This document shows, one piece after another, positions 36,501 through 46,830 of a stretch of 64,000 bases of DNA. A model generated the notes under the pieces. It was not told the origin of the DNA, did not search any database, and worked only from the letters and a program-made list of their open reading frames with translations. This stretch comes from Thinopyrum elongatum (lineage: Eukaryota; Streptophyta; Magnoliopsida; Poales; Poaceae), in NCBI GenBank assembly GCA_011799875.1, contig CM022299.1, positions 30,965,996 to 31,029,995 of the forward strand, in the 5' to 3' direction. A program made the position numbers and the translations under genes. The first letter of the stretch is position 1. Every line of letters starts with the position of its first letter.

Positions 36501-38004
36501 GCGCAAGCTGAATCTCTGCATTATTCTGCAAGGTTCTCTTAATAACCTTGTGATACAGTCAGATCTTGAGAAAGCTGTCAAGATTGCGCAAGCTAAAGAT
36601 GCCGAAATTGGCCTAATGAAGAAAGAGCTTCACCTCCAAAAGTACAGGGATTTCTCGATTGCTGAAGATGGAACCTTGTACTTCCGAGATCGCATTGTAG
36701 TACCTCGCTTTGAGCTGATGACTGACAAAGTCATGAAGGAGGCCCATGATACACCGTTATCTATCCATCCGGGTAGTACCAAGATGTATCGAGATCTTCG
36801 TCAAAGGTACTGGTGGTCTAGAATGAAGCAAGATATTGCTCGTTATGTTGCCAAGTGTGACGTTTGTCGTCGCGTGAAGGCCGAACATCAGAAACCTGCT
36901 GGAATTCTGCAACCGCTCCCTATTCCTCTATGGAAGTGGGATAAAGTGCAAATGGACTTCATTACTGGTCTTCCCAAGTCTCAGAAGGGTCACGATGCCA
37001 TTCTTGTCGTCGTCGACCAACTCTCCAAGGTTGCACACTTTCTGCCAGTTAAGGAGACTATTACTGCTAGTCAGTTAGCAGAGCTATATATCTCCAGAAT
37101 TGTTTCACTCCATGGTATTCCCAAGGAAATCAGTTCAGACCGTGGCAGCATTTTCACTGGCCATTTCTGGGAAAGTTTCCAGAAAGCAATGGGAACTCAT
37201 ATTACCTGGAGTTCAGCTTATCATCCCCAATCCCAAGGCCAAGTTGAGCGCGTTAATCAAGTGCTTGAAGACATGCTTCGAGCCTGTGTTATATCCTTCG
37301 GTAAGAAATGGGAGGAATCTCTCTCGTATGCCGAGTTCTCTTATAACAATAGTTATCAAGCCAGCTTAAAAATGGCCCCATTTGAGGTTCTTTATGGACG
37401 TAAATGTCGAACCCCTCTGAATTGGTCAGAAACTGGGGAACGACCTCTTGTTGGACCGGACATTATTCAGCATGCCGAAGAACAAGTCCGAATTGTCCGG
37501 GAGAATCTCAAAGCAGCTCAAGACCGTCAGAAGAGTAATTATGATCGCAAGCGATGGGGTGTGATCTATCAACCTGGTGATCAAGCCTATCTTCGTGTCA
37601 CTCCAATGAAGGGCACCCGTCGTTTCGGAATTAAGGGCAAGCTAGCTCCTCGCTATATTGGTCCTTTCCGCATCGTGGCTAGACGGGGACAGGTGGCATA
37701 TAAATTGGAGTTGCCACCGCGATTCTCCCATATTCATGATGTCTTCCACGTGTCGCAACTCCGTAAGTGCTTCAAGGAATCCCCGCACCGTGCAGTGGAT
37801 CATGAGATGCTCGAGCTACAAGATGATCTTTCCTATAAGGAGCATCCGATTCGCATCCTCGATGAAACTGAACGTCGTACTCGTCAGAAGACGACCAAGT
37901 TCCTAAAAGTGCAATGGTCGAATCACACTGAAGACGAAGCCACTTGGGAACGCGAGGATCATCTTCGGGAAGAATATCCCGGACTCTTTCCTTCTACCTC
38001 CTAA
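33595..38004 (+). CDS. gag-pol copy 2: intact chromovirus polyprotein (1469 aa)
   Basis: Open from ATG 33595 to TAA 38002-38004, with an in-frame leader extension to 33439 that I exclude because MADNNPPPP matches the usual gag start. Gag is about residues 1-290; zinc knuckle [14 protein letters not shown] at 34471-34512; aspartic protease DSGA at 34714-34725; RT box YLDD at 35665-35676 (residue 691); RNase H near 36105; integrase HHCC finger about 36763-36865; catalytic Asp, Asp and Glu near 36955, 37138 and 37245; a chromodomain-like end about 37840-37985 (RILDE ... [10 protein letters not shown]). Copy 2 has a 12-bp GRGI repeat near 34558 that copy 1 lacks. All catalytic residues are present, so it may be functional in trans or cis. 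Confidence 0.92.
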   Translation: MADNNPPPPPPPDYMAAMMQQFELNRQFMTGIMQQFPRPEANQQQPSITLPEFMRLSPSFFRNTVNPLDADDWLRDISHEMESAGVAEINYVTFATYLLKGPAAQWWATHRQTLPPGIVVTWAEFKIAFRARYIPLAVIARKKAEFRSLVQGNKTVEVYQREFLDLSRYAEEDIPTDERRQEKFREGLHHDIQLALLVQEYPDFATLVNKAIMVETGLKKHKEASRRTRESGSSSGSSSQKRRIWFPQGMFRSAAPANRPSYAAPRLPPPPPRQPLPTPAPRAPAPRPDSGLCFKCGKPGHRARDCSQNQNQLALPSAGRGIGRGIPQQRNYNARPSYGRGQYYHVNMSEAPNQPDTVMGTLLVNSVPASVLFDSGASHSFMSDKFALMHEVKCDMLPQKIRVNTPAGHCQTSLVSPDVVVNIEGLEFRASPIILNSSGIDLILGMDWLKAHYASINCATKVVHLLHPSNEIVNYQAHITQNAEAQIYALNALNASPLDGIENIPVVCDFPDVFPEELPGIPPARAVEFVIDLKPGTTPIAKRPYKMPPHHLIELKEEIDKSLRKGFIRPSSSAWGAPSLFVKKKDGTNRLVQDYRPINQATIQNKYPLPRINDLYDQLAGSSMFSKLDLRLGYHQIRVRKEDIPKTAFVTRYGPYEYTVMSFGLTNAPAAFSRLMNYIFMDYLEKFVMVYLDDILVYSKNKEEHAEHLRLVLERLREHQLYAKYSKCEFWLSEVTYLGHVISKDGIAVNPERVQAILDWTPPKNVKQVRSFLGLASYCRRFIENFSKIAKPLTNLLHKGVKFEWTDKCQESFQTLKDKLTSAPVLAPPDSRKDFVIFCDASRQGLGCVLMQERRVIAYASRQLRPHEENYPVHDLELAAVIYALKQWRHYLLGNRCEIYTDHQSLKYLFTQPELNLRQQRWLETITDYDCGISYTPGKANVMADALSRKSYCSNLMVKQAQPQLYEELRKLNLCIILQGSLNNLVIQSDLEKAVKIAQAKDAEIGLMKKELHLQKYRDFSIAEDGTLYFRDRIVVPRFELMTDKVMKEAHDTPLSIHPGSTKMYRDLRQRYWWSRMKQDIARYVAKCDVCRRVKAEHQKPAGILQPLPIPLWKWDKVQMDFITGLPKSQKGHDAILVVVDQLSKVAHFLPVKETITASQLAELYISRIVSLHGIPKEISSDRGSIFTGHFWESFQKAMGTHITWSSAYHPQSQGQVERVNQVLEDMLRACVISFGKKWEESLSYAEFSYNNSYQASLKMAPFEVLYGRKCRTPLNWSETGERPLVGPDIIQHAEEQVRIVRENLKAAQDRQKSNYDRKRWGVIYQPGDQAYLRVTPMKGTRRFGIKGKLAPRYIGPFRIVARRGQVAYKLELPPRFSHIHDVFHVSQLRKCFKESPHRAVDHEMLELQDDLSYKEHPIRILDETERRTRQKTTKFLKVQWSNHTEDEATWEREDHLREEYPGLFPSTS

Positions 38005-38028
38005 ATTCTCGGGACGAGAATTTCTTTT

Positions 38029-38042
38029 AGAGGAGGAGAACT
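38029..38042 (+). promoter_or_regulatory. Polypurine tract
   Basis: AGAGGAGGAGAA followed by CT directly before LTR3. It primes plus-strand synthesis. Copy 1 has lost its own tract by truncation. Confidence 0.75.
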
Positions 38043-40116
38043 TGTAACACCCCCTTGTAATAAACTCTGTGACACTCTGTTAAAACTGCCAAGTCATGAT
38101 CATTTGCAGTGCCAAGTCATAAGGGTTAATGATCCAATTCAAATTCACATCTGAAAATCAACTCAAATTCAAAAGTGAAATATAAAGTTGTTCAAACTCT
38201 GTTGGGAAAATGTTCATTAAATGGCAAATAATTCAGGAACATTTTTAAAATCAATATCAAAATATTTGGAGTTGGGCAAGTGACTCAAACAAGATGAAAC
38301 AGCACCCAAAACAGCAATATTAAATTCATTTAAAATCATTACTAAATCAAATGGCTTCCAAAACTGTCCAAACCACTTTTTGGTGAGAGCTAATATTGCA
38401 TTGCAATATTTGGGCCAACTCCCACATTTTTCAAAAGTGCACAAGTGCCCTAAACATTTTGAAACAGAAAAGGATAAAAGAAAATGGAGAAGCTAAAACA
38501 GAAAAACAAAAGCGGGACACTGTGCACTGGGCCTTAGTGCACAGTGCCCCGAGTCGCGGCCCAACTGGCCCAGCTTCTCCTCCCTCCTCCCCGTGTCGGC
38601 CGCGCCCTGGTCGCGCGCGCGCGCGCCAGCCGGGCGGCGACACGCCGACGGCCACCGACGCCACCGACAGCCGCGAGGAGATAAGGGCGAGGCCCGTGCA
38701 TCTCCCCTGGACCCCTCGCTCACTTCCTCTCTCTCTCCCTCGCTCGCTCCGCCCTCGCTCCCTCCCAGATCCGGTCACCGAGCGCCGTCGCCGCCGCGTT
38801 CTCGACGTTGCCACGGCCACCGGCCACCCTTCGTCAAGCCGACCAGCCAGCGAGCTCCGCCCCGCTCCTCTCCATCGTCTGGTGTCCTCCGTTCGAGCTG
38901 GGGTGCAGCGAAGGCGGTGGATCGAGCTCCTCCTCGTCTTCGGCATCTCCGGCGATCTCCGGCGTCCCCGACCCTCTGCGGCTACTAAACCTCGCACCGG
39001 CCACCGTGTGCCACTACGTGAGCACCTCTGCCTCCCCTCTCTCCTCCCTGAGCTCGTTCCTGAGCTCTAGCCGCCGTCGCCAATAGTGCCCGAGCGCAGC
39101 TCCGCCGTGGGGCTCGCCGTCGCCGTTTCTGTCATTGTCATGGCTCTCTGAGCTCGTCATCGAGCTCAGGGCGTCGCGTAGGTGTTGCCAGTGACGTCCA
39201 CTTCTCTCCCCGTAGCCGCTAGCGCCGAACCCGACGGAGCCCGAGCTCCGGCGACCGCTCCGCCGCTCGCCGTCGCTCATTCCGGTTGTTACCGACCGCG
39301 CCGCCGCCACGGTTGGATGCGGCGTGTCCTCCGCATTCGAACGAGCCGCCCCGCGCTCATTTTGGCCCTCTGTGGCCAAAACCCGCCGCTCGCCCGAGCC
39401 CTCCGCCGCATTCTCGCGCCCGCCGGCGTTTAAACGCCGGCCGGCCGACGTGGCATACCTGGGCCCAGCCCTGAGTCACTGACCCGTGGGCCCCAGGGGC
39501 CCGACCGGCCAGCTGACCGGTCAGCCCTGCTAACTGGACCGGCCCAGTCGCTGACACGTGGGCCCCACCTCCCTGTTAATCTAATTAAAACGTTTTAGAA
39601 ATAAAAATAAACTAATTACCCTAATGAGTCTATGACATGTGGGACCAGAAGCCTAATTAGCTAATTAGATTAGTTTAACTCACTGTTTAGGTAAACAGAG
39701 GCTGACATGTGGGTCCCACTGGACCCACATGTCATATTTGACTTAGTCAGCCGACTGTTGACTTGCTGACGTCAGCAGCGCGTCATGCTGACGTCATAAT
39801 TCATTTTCTGATAAATAAAATAATTCCAGAAATTCAAATAAACTTTAAAAATTAATAACTTTTAAACCGTAGCTCGGATCGAAAAAGTTAAAACATGAAA
39901 GTTGCTCAGAACGACGAGCCGAGTCTGATCGTGCCGTCTGTTTCTCCATCGGAACCTACTACGTAGAAGAACTCGTAACTCCGGACCCGAATCCGGCAGA
40001 TGAATAGTGCACACACGTCGGATATTAAATCCCAGAATAATTCTAAAAATAACTAAAATGACTTAGATGCATAATTAGGCAACCCTGCACTGCATCATAG
40101 CATCACACGCACCGTA

Positions 40117-40434
40117 TTGCATTTGTTTGCATTATGTTTACCTGTTTCTTCCCCCTCTTCTCTCTCGATAGACCCCGACGTTGACGTAGCTCCCGAGGCA
40201 GACGCCGCACAGGAGTACGACTACGTCCCCGACGATACTACTGAAGACCTTGCCCTTGCCCCCGAGCAAACAAGCAAGCACCCCCATTTTGAGCATGCCT
40301 ATATCGCCTATTCCCTTCCCTCTTATGCTTGCATTAGAACTGCTACTGCTACTGTTTTCCTATACCTGCTGCATAGCCTGATTATTGTACCCTGCTTTGT
40401 TACCTTACTGGTTATCCTAGACTGCTTAGTATAG
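40117..40434 (+). CDS. LTR-borne short ORF (105 codons), LTR3 copy
   Basis: Same protein as the copies at 20721-21038 and 30027-30344. Confidence 0.33.
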   Translation: MHLFALCLPVSSPSSLSIDPDVDVAPEADAAQEYDYVPDDTTEDLALAPEQTSKHPHFEHAYIAYSLPSYACIRTATATVFLYLLHSLIIVPCFVTLLVILDCLV

Positions 40435-41860
40435 GCTGGGTAGAGACACGACAGAGACCTCCACTTGATCCCGACTGCCCTGCTGGATATCAGAAGACCC
40501 GATCATCGGGATTGAAGACCAGACCCTGGCACCGCACATCACTACCCCTTAGTTGCCGACACTGCTGGGTTACCGTCGAGTGCCGAGGGTGATACCTCGT
40601 TAGCACTTCTGATGTTAACCTTGTAGGTTAGTTACTCGGTCATGGTAAGCGAGGGTGATTCCTCCTACACCACCCCCGATAACGACATCGTCGCGCAACC
40701 TCTCAAGTGTGGACCTCGAGGGTGATTCCTCCTTCGTTCACCTTGATGATAACATCGAGCGGGAACTCCATCGAGGGTGATTCCTCATGGTTCCCTTCGG
40801 TGTCAAACACACAGTTACCTTGGATATTATGACTTGACTATGAACCACGATACTAAAGACGGGTCGGCCCTGAGGGGTACCCGCGCGAGCTTATTGCGAA
40901 GTGATGTGGAGTCGGGTTGACCTGGATGGTGCCCGCGAGATAACTACGAGGCGTGGCCGGGCATTCTTAGCCCTTGCCGCAAGTCCTCGAGACGGGGCGA
41001 CGGGGTCACATCGATCGTGAGTCTCTGCTCGTTTCCGCGTGCTCCTAATCCACTACGGTTTGGATATTCGATCCGAGGGGCCTCTGGCCCGATAGCACTA
41101 ACCATCACGTGGGCATAGTATGGGCATTCTGCGTCGTATACTTCAGCCGGAGCTTAATGGACGTCAGCGACTGATGCGGCACACGCTGGGTTGGACTGGG
41201 AACGCAACCGCGCTTGTATAAGGGGTTGCTAGGTCTGCTCACCGGCGTTGCACGTAACGTGCAGGAGTTCCCGGGGCGATGGCCCAAGACCCCTGGGGGC
41301 ATAGGTTAGTCCGGCGTGCTGACCTCTCTGTTAGGTATTTGGTCGGGTTGCGGCGTGTTGCTTAGCCGAGGCCGGGCATGACCCAGAAAAGTGTGTCCGG
41401 CCGGAGTTAAGCGAGCGTGGTGGGTAAGTTGGTGCACCCCTGCAGGGAAGAAACTTCTATCGATAGCCTGTCCTACGGTAACGGACACTCGGAGTTGTAT
41501 CCCGATCGGTACAACTAGAACATGTGGTGAGAATTGGATAGTACGGTTCTGGGATTGCTTTCTCGCAGGGAGTCGAGAAAGGATCTCAGGTCGAGGTTGA
41601 TGATACTACTACTACTACTACTTTACATTATTGTTCATCTGCTCTTTCCTGATGCTGCAAGACTGTCGAAGATTGTTGAAGATGCTAGTCTTCGATAGGA
41701 CTAGGCTTTCCCCCTCTATTCTGGCATTTCTGCAGCCCAGTCCACATATACAGCCATTCCTTTGACAATGTTGCATATGTAGTGTAGATCCTTGCTTGCT
41801 GAGTACTTCGGATGAGTACTCACGTTTGCTTTATTTTCTTTTTCCCCCATATTCCTTTTG

Positions 41861-41971
41861 ATGCCACCAGACGACGGAGCCCCTGAGTCAGAAGCCCCAG
41901 CTGACGACCAGTACTACTACCCGCCTGGCGAGTACTACTACTACGAGGAGCCGTTCGACGACCAGGAGTAG
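41861..41971 (+). CDS. LTR-borne Tyr/Asp-rich microprotein, LTR3 copy
   Basis: 36 codons, identical to the other two LTR copies. Confidence 0.33.
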   Translation: MPPDDGAPESEAPADDQYYYPPGEYYYYEEPFDDQE

Positions 41972-42277
41972 GATCGGAGGGTCCAGGGCAGGAGGCCTAC
42001 GCCTTTCGATCATAGTATTTTATTTTACCCCGCCTCTGTGAAGGCCTAATTCTCTCTATGTAATATATCTGTACCCAGATATCTAATGCTTCCGCTGACG
42101 CTTGTATGCCATCGAGCTATGTATTCGAGCCCTCGAGGCCCTGGCTTGTAATATTAAGCTTGTATGACTTTATTTTATGTTTTAGAGTTGTGTTGTGATA
42201 TCTTCAAGTGAGTCCTTAGGCTTGATCGTGCGCATTTGCGTGTATGATTAGTGCACGATTAAGCCGGGGTCGTCACA

Positions 42278-43400
42278 CGAACGTCCCTTGCTGCGCTGCG
42301 GCGATATACTTCTGAAGCTTCTTGATGGGTATTTCAAGTTGCTCCTTCGTCCAACGGCACTTCCCTGTTTCAGGGTCCAAGGTTCCCCCAACCCCAAAGA
42401 ACCAAGTCCTTGAACAGTCTGGCCAGTTCAATGTCTCTGGTTCGACCCCTTTATCAAGCAGGTCCTTCTCAGCCTTGTCCCACAACGGCCGGGCTTTGAG
42501 GTAGCCACCTGACTCCGTGCGATGGTGATGCTCCTTCTTTGCAGCATTTTTCTTGTTTGTCGCTGTCATCTTCTTACTCTTCTCCGATGTCTTGTGGGCC
42601 ACAAATGCGGGCCAGTCATCTCTTATCTTCTCAAATCGGCCGGTGAATTCTGGAGTCTTCCCTTTGTCGACAAACGTTGATTTCAACTCATTCTTCCACC
42701 TCCTGAATAGATCTGCCATCTTCTTAAGAGCATGAGCCTTGACCAATGGCTCTATAACTGGCTTATCCGGATCCTCCTCTGGCGGTAGGGTGAAATTTTC
42801 CTTCAGCGCGGTCCAAAGATCATCTTTCTGTCTATCGTTGACAAAAGACACTTGAGGGTCTTCGCTCTTAGGCTTATTCCATTGGTGGATGCTGATCGGG
42901 ATCATGTCCCTAACAAGAACCCCGCACTAAGCATAAAATGCTTCCTTGGTCCGGCTGGGTTCAATCGGTTGGCCATCGCCCTTGATTGCTGTGATCGTGA
43001 ACCTTTCATCCTGGCGTAACCTTTTCTTCGGGCCTCGTCTCGTTACCAAAGTTTGGCTCGATCCGGAGGGCTAGAAAAGAAGAAAGAAGAGAGTTAATAT
43101 GTGTACATACCAAAACAATTAATGCATCAATTAGCTAGTCAGCACAAGCTTAATTAATATATATACCTCGCCGGACTCCGTTCGGTCAACGGAGCCGTCA
43201 TCACGGTCTCCTTCTTCCACCAGCATTCGGTCACCGGAGCCATCATAATCATGTCCTTCCTCCTCCATTGTTCGATCACCGTAGCCTGCTTCACCCTCTC
43301 CTTCCAGACCATCGGTGTCGTTGAGATACGACAAGACATCACCTCCGCCGAGGATTATGTCCCCCAACACCTGTTCTGCTTCCAAGTCTCGGTGCTCCAT
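42278..43400 (-). pseudogene. CACTA second gene, 5' part (exons 1 and 2)
   Basis: Exon 1 is 43400-43167, 78 codons starting MEHRDLEAEQ, very acidic; an acceptor (TTTGCAG) lies just before the ATG, so a 5' UTR intron is likely. Exon 2 starts at 43070 (after TTCTAG) and reads a basic SSQTLVTRRGPKKRLRQDE segment, then a conserved region with IPISIHQWNKPKSE and TWFFGVGGTLDP, up to the Gypsy TSD at 42282-42278. It resumes without frame change at 18623. An in-frame TAG sits at 42927-42929. The N-terminal half resembles the non-transposase protein encoded by many Triticeae CACTA elements; its role may be binding of terminal repeats, by analogy with TNPA. Confidence 0.75.
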
Positions 43401-43669
43401 AGTTTCTGCAAATATTACAACATGGCAATTAATATACAAACATGACAGATGGATATATTAGTGGCAAACGTAGATCTAGCTAGCTAATCACAACAAGGAA
43501 TCATATTAGTGGCCTCGACGCTTCTAGGGTTTGGGGTGGCCTCAGCAATGCTTCTAGGGTTTGGGGTGGCCTCGACGACAACGCTCTTTTAACTTGGTAA
43601 ATTTGGGTGGCCTCGGCAGCGCTTCTAGGGTTTGGGCCGGGCCGCCTCTCTCATGATTGTTCGACGTCC

Positions 43670-44160
43670 GGACCGACAAAGGATTTAACCAAATGGCGCC
43701 ATTCTGGATGTGCAGAAAATGGTCCATATTTTTCCTTATCTCATCTACCCTTCTATATGTCACGTTGTCTAGTGTCAAAGAATTCAAGAAAACCATGACT
43801 TCATCATTAGCCGGAAATGACAGGCGCATAATGGTACGAAGCTCTTCAAAGTTGTTTTGGAACGGAGTTCCTGATAGAATAATTCGCTTTTTGGTGCAAA
43901 GTTCAGCAAGAGCCTTCCGAATATCGCTATTTGGAAGGCCTTTGCTGAAATTCGTACCAAAAGGCGAATTATTCTATCAGGAACTCCGTTCCAAAACAAC
44001 TTTGAAGAGCTTTGTAGCATCATATGCCTGTTACTTCCAGCTAATGATGAAGCCATGGATTTCTTCAATACTTTGACAGACAACGTGACATATAGAAGAA
44101 TATATATATAGATGAGATCAGAAAAAAATTGGATCAACTTGTGCACATCCATAATGGGGG
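43670..44160. pseudogene. Head-to-head pair of SNF2 ATPase fragments, pair 1
   Basis: Minus-strand copy (about 43930-43670) reads KALAELCTKKRIILSGTPF then FQNNFEELRTIMRL, and continues to NVTYRRVDEIRKNMDHFLHI. Plus-strand copy (about 43931-44160) reads KAFAEIRTKRRIILSGTPF and the matching downstream part. LSGTPFQN is helicase motif III of SNF2-family ATPases; the downstream block suggests, from memory, the plant DRD1/CLASSY-like subgroup. The two copies meet at CGCTATTTGG (about 43930) and are diverged, so they form an imperfect inverted repeat. Neither is a complete domain. Confidence 0.65.
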
Positions 44161-44345
44161 CATTCTTGATAATTCTGGACCCTCAACCCCTGGACGACCC
44201 TCGACCCCTCGACGATCCACGACCCTCTACCCTAGTTCCCGACCCTCGACCGCTCGGCGATCCACGACCCTCTACACTAGTTCACAACCCTCGACCGCTC
44301 GGCGATCCACGACCCTCTACCCTAGTTCCTGACCCTCGACCCCCT
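44160..44345. repeat. CCCTCGACC minisatellite, block 1
   Basis: Imperfect tandem units built from CCCTCGACC with variants such as GATCCACGACCCTCTACCC lie between the two SNF2 fragment pairs. Confidence 0.85.
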
Positions 44346-44346
44346 C

Positions 44347-44668
44347 ATGTCACGTTTGTCTAGTGTCAAAGGATTCAACAAAACCATGTCTTCATCATTA
44401 GGCGAAAGTAACAGGCGCATGATGGTACGAAGCTCTCCAAAGTTGTTTTGGAACGGAGTCCCTGATAGGATAATTCGCTTTTTGGTACAAAGTTCAGCAA
44501 GAGCCTTCCGAATATCGCTATTTGGAAGGCCTTTGCTGAAATTCGTACCAAAAGGCGAATTATCCTATCTGGGACTCCATTCCAGAACAACTTTGCAGAA
44601 CCTCGTACCATCATGCCCCGGTTACTTCCGACTAATGATGAAGCCATGGATTTCTTCAATACTTTGAA
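44347..44668. pseudogene. Head-to-head pair of SNF2 ATPase fragments, pair 2
   Basis: A second inverted pair, with arms about 44347-44520 (minus sense) and 44521-44668 (plus sense), meets at the same CGCTATTTGG joint as pair 1. Motif III (GTPFQNN) is readable in both. The arms are shorter than in pair 1. Confidence 0.65.
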
Positions 44669-44679
44669 ACAAGGCAACC

Positions 44680-44938
44680 TCTCGACCCCTCGGCGATCCT
44701 CGACCCTCGACCCCTCGATGACCCTCGACCCTCGAACCCTCGGCCCCTCGACGACCCTCGAACCATCGACCCTCGACGCCCTCGACACCCTCGACCCTCG
44801 AACCCTCGAGACGCCTCGGACCTTCGACGACCCTCGAACCCTCGGCCCCTCGACGACCCTCGAACCCTCAACCCTCGACCCCTCGACGACCCTCGACCCT
44901 CGAACCCTCGGCCCCTCGACGACCCTCGAACCCTCCAC
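44680..44938. repeat. CCCTCGACC minisatellite, block 2
   Basis: Dense repeats of CCCTCGACC / CCCTCGAACCCTCGG units. Confidence 0.88.
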
Positions 44939-45115
44939 TATTTTTTATCTATTTTTTCTTCTTCTCCTCTATTCCTTCTTCTTCTCCTCTTTTTTTTTCT
45001 TCTTTTTCATCTTCTTATTTATTTCTCCTCTTCTTCCTCTCCTCTTCTTCTCCTTCTTCTTCTCCTTCTTCCTCTTCTTATTTTCCTTTTTCCTCTCCTT
45101 CTTTTTCTTCTAAAT
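44939..45115. repeat. CT-rich tract
   Basis: About 175 bp of almost pure T and C (CTTCTTCTCC type). Its complement occurs in the inverted arm near 49870-50030. Confidence 0.85.
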
Positions 45116-46040
45116 ATGAACATATACATAAATGACTTTGATCATGCACAATTTTCCTATACATACACAATATGAACATATACATAAATTGACAAAGAAA
45201 ATTCTATGAACAAAAAAAATCATAAAAATTCTATGAACATAAAAATTGCTATGAACAAAAAAAACATCAGATATGAACATTTTGTATATACATCCATATC
45301 CATCCATACATACATACATGGACAAAAAAATGCTATGAACAAAAACATCAATTTTGGTCCAATCTTGGCATTGAACTACAACCCAATTTTTCCTTGCTAA
45401 AAAAATTCTGAATTTTTTACACTTGTAGTCCTTCCAACTAAACCCTTAAGTCCAGAAGGGCAGCCCCAATTTCATCTAGCAAGTCCACCAAAAAAATTCA
45501 TGTAGTTTCTGTCCAGCACTAAATTTTAATAAAACTTGCACTAAGAAGTTTTTCCTTTTATCAAACCAACTTAACCATCTTCACTAACATCTAAGGAGAC
45601 ATCATCCTGCCAAGTTTCACATAAAACAAAGTTCCCTAGCAATCCCTAGCATTTCATCAGACACCTGGTGGACATGGCTGAAAACATGCAATTCTCTGAA
45701 ACACCAACTTCACCATCATCACATACATGGAGGAAGGACAGAGGAGAGGGGTGGGAGGGAGGAGGGAGTACCGGCCTGGCCGGCGGGCACTGGTGCGGCG
45801 GCGTTGACGGCAGGGTAGGGGCGTGGCGGGGCGTCGGGGCAGGGCAGGGGCGCGGCGGCATTGGCGTCGAGGTCGAGGCAGGGGCGCACGGCGTCGGCGT
45901 CGGGGCAGGGCGCGGCGGAGTCGGGGCAGAAAGGCGCGGCGACGTCGTCGGCTTCGAGGTCCGGCAGCCTGGCGGCGTCGAGGTGTTCGATCGGCGGCAG
46001 AGAGGCAGGGCGCGGAGAGGCAGATCGAAGAACTGAATGA
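45116..46040. other. CACTA internal non-coding region
   Basis: 45120-45400 holds ATGAACATA-type short repeats, and 45670-46040 is GC-rich and would be the transcribed leader of a minus-strand promoter at 46061-46070. No coding domain seen. Confidence 0.5.
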
Positions 46041-46060
46041 AAAATTTGACAAGTGTTGGC

Positions 46061-46160
46061 TTATATAGCCAGAGCATTGGTCCCGGTTCGTGCCACGAAC
46101 CGGTACCAATGCACCCCTTTAGTCCCGGTTGGTGGCACCAACCGGGACCAAAGGCCTTGT
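46061..46160 (-). promoter_or_regulatory. Internal subterminal-type repeats with minus-strand TATA box
   Basis: 46077-46155 carries the same CCCGGTT/AACCGGGACC inverted motifs as the element ends. Read on the minus strand it is followed by GGCTATATAA (46070-46061), then a GC-rich leader. The same order (repeats, TATA, leader) occurs at the right end of the element. It probably promotes the minus-strand second gene. Confidence 0.5.
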
Positions 46161-46182
46161 GCTGCCCGCGGCCAAAAGTTTA

Positions 46183-46225
46183 GTCCCACCTCGCTAGTTG
46201 AGAGGGGCGCGAAGTGGTTTATAAG
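46183..46225 (+). promoter_or_regulatory. snRNA-type promoter: USE and TATA with Pol III spacing
   Basis: GTCCCACCTCG (46183-46193) matches the plant upstream sequence element RTCCCACATCG with one mismatch. TTTATAAG follows at 46218-46225, leaving 24 bp between them. In plants about 23-24 bp marks Pol III genes such as U6, whereas Pol II snRNA genes have about 33-34 bp. Confidence 0.5.
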
Positions 46226-46247
46226 CCCCACTGCCGCTGCCCTATCG

Positions 46248-46395
46248 AGCTCCTCTCAAATGCAGGCTTACGGGCCTAACCTGACACTCCGCTGCCTGTG
46301 GCCCTACTGGGCCTTCTGCGAGCCTGAATCCTGGCCCGTGGTTGGGTTTCTAGTCGTATTCAGGCCGTGGTGGCCCAGTAGGATGGCATTTTTTT
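46248..46395 (+). ncRNA. Candidate Pol III-transcribed hairpin RNA
   Basis: If the promoter works, transcription would start about 30 bp after the TATA start (near 46248) and stop at seven T residues (46389-46395). The segment contains two nested perfect stems: CCTACTGGGCC (46303-46313) with GGCCCAGTAGG (46372-46382), and GCCTGAAT (46322-46329) with ATTCAGGC (46358-46365). It does not match U1-U6, U3 or 7SL as I remember them. A second noisy copy lies at about 48480-48610 in the inverted arm. Confidence 0.4.
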
Positions 46396-46605
46396 CTATT
46401 TTTTTCCAGTTTTTTTGTTTTGTTTTTTGCTTTATTTATTTTGTTTTGTTTTTTGCTTTATTTTTTAATTCTTTTTGCTTTTAGGTAATAAAAATTATAA
46501 ACTTTCTATTAGTGCCATTAGTTTTCCAATTCGAATAGTTTAAATTTGAATTCTTTGAAATTTGTGTGAATCACTAGTTTGTGATTAACTTTACTATAAA
46601 AATAG

Positions 46606-46830
46606 NNNNNNNNNNNNNNNNNNNNNNNNNNNNNNNNNNNNNNNNNNNNNNNNNNNNNNNNNNNNNNNNNNNNNNNNNNNNNNNNNNNNNNNNNNNNNNN
46701 NNNNNNNNNNNNNNNNNNNNNNNNNNNNNNNNNNNNNNNNNNNNNNNNNNNNNNNNNNNNNNNNNNNNNNNNNNNNNNNNNNNNNNNNNNNNNNNNNNNN
46801 NNNNNNNNNNNNNNNNNNNNNNNNNNNNNN
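46606..46830. other. Assembly gap (225 N)
   Basis: A run of N marks an unresolved gap between the clean left arm and the noisy sequence to the right. Confidence 1.

Larger units (their letters stand above)
18629..42277 (+). mobile_element. Tekay-like chromovirus (Gypsy) insertion with three LTRs and two pol regions
   Basis: The outer LTRs (18629-22881 and 38043-42277) begin TGTAAC and end TCACA, and are flanked by the 5-bp TSD CGAAC (18624-18628 and 42278-42282). Internal sequence occurs twice: 22882-28107 (truncated) and 32187-38042 (complete), separated by a third, partial LTR (28108-32186). PBS sequences match the initiator-Met tRNA end. The polyprotein order is gag-protease-RT-RNase H-integrase-chromodomain, as in chromoviruses. 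By eye the outer LTRs differ at roughly 16 bases plus one 18-bp indel in 4.2 kb, so the insertion is young. It disrupts exon 2 of the CACTA gene. Confidence 0.92.
38043..42277 (+). repeat. 3' LTR (LTR3), 4235 bp
   Basis: Nearly identical to LTR1 along its whole length (18 bp shorter, about 16 substitutions seen by eye), including the 5' part where LTR2 differs. The flanking TSD CGAAC is at 42278-42282. Confidence 0.93.
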
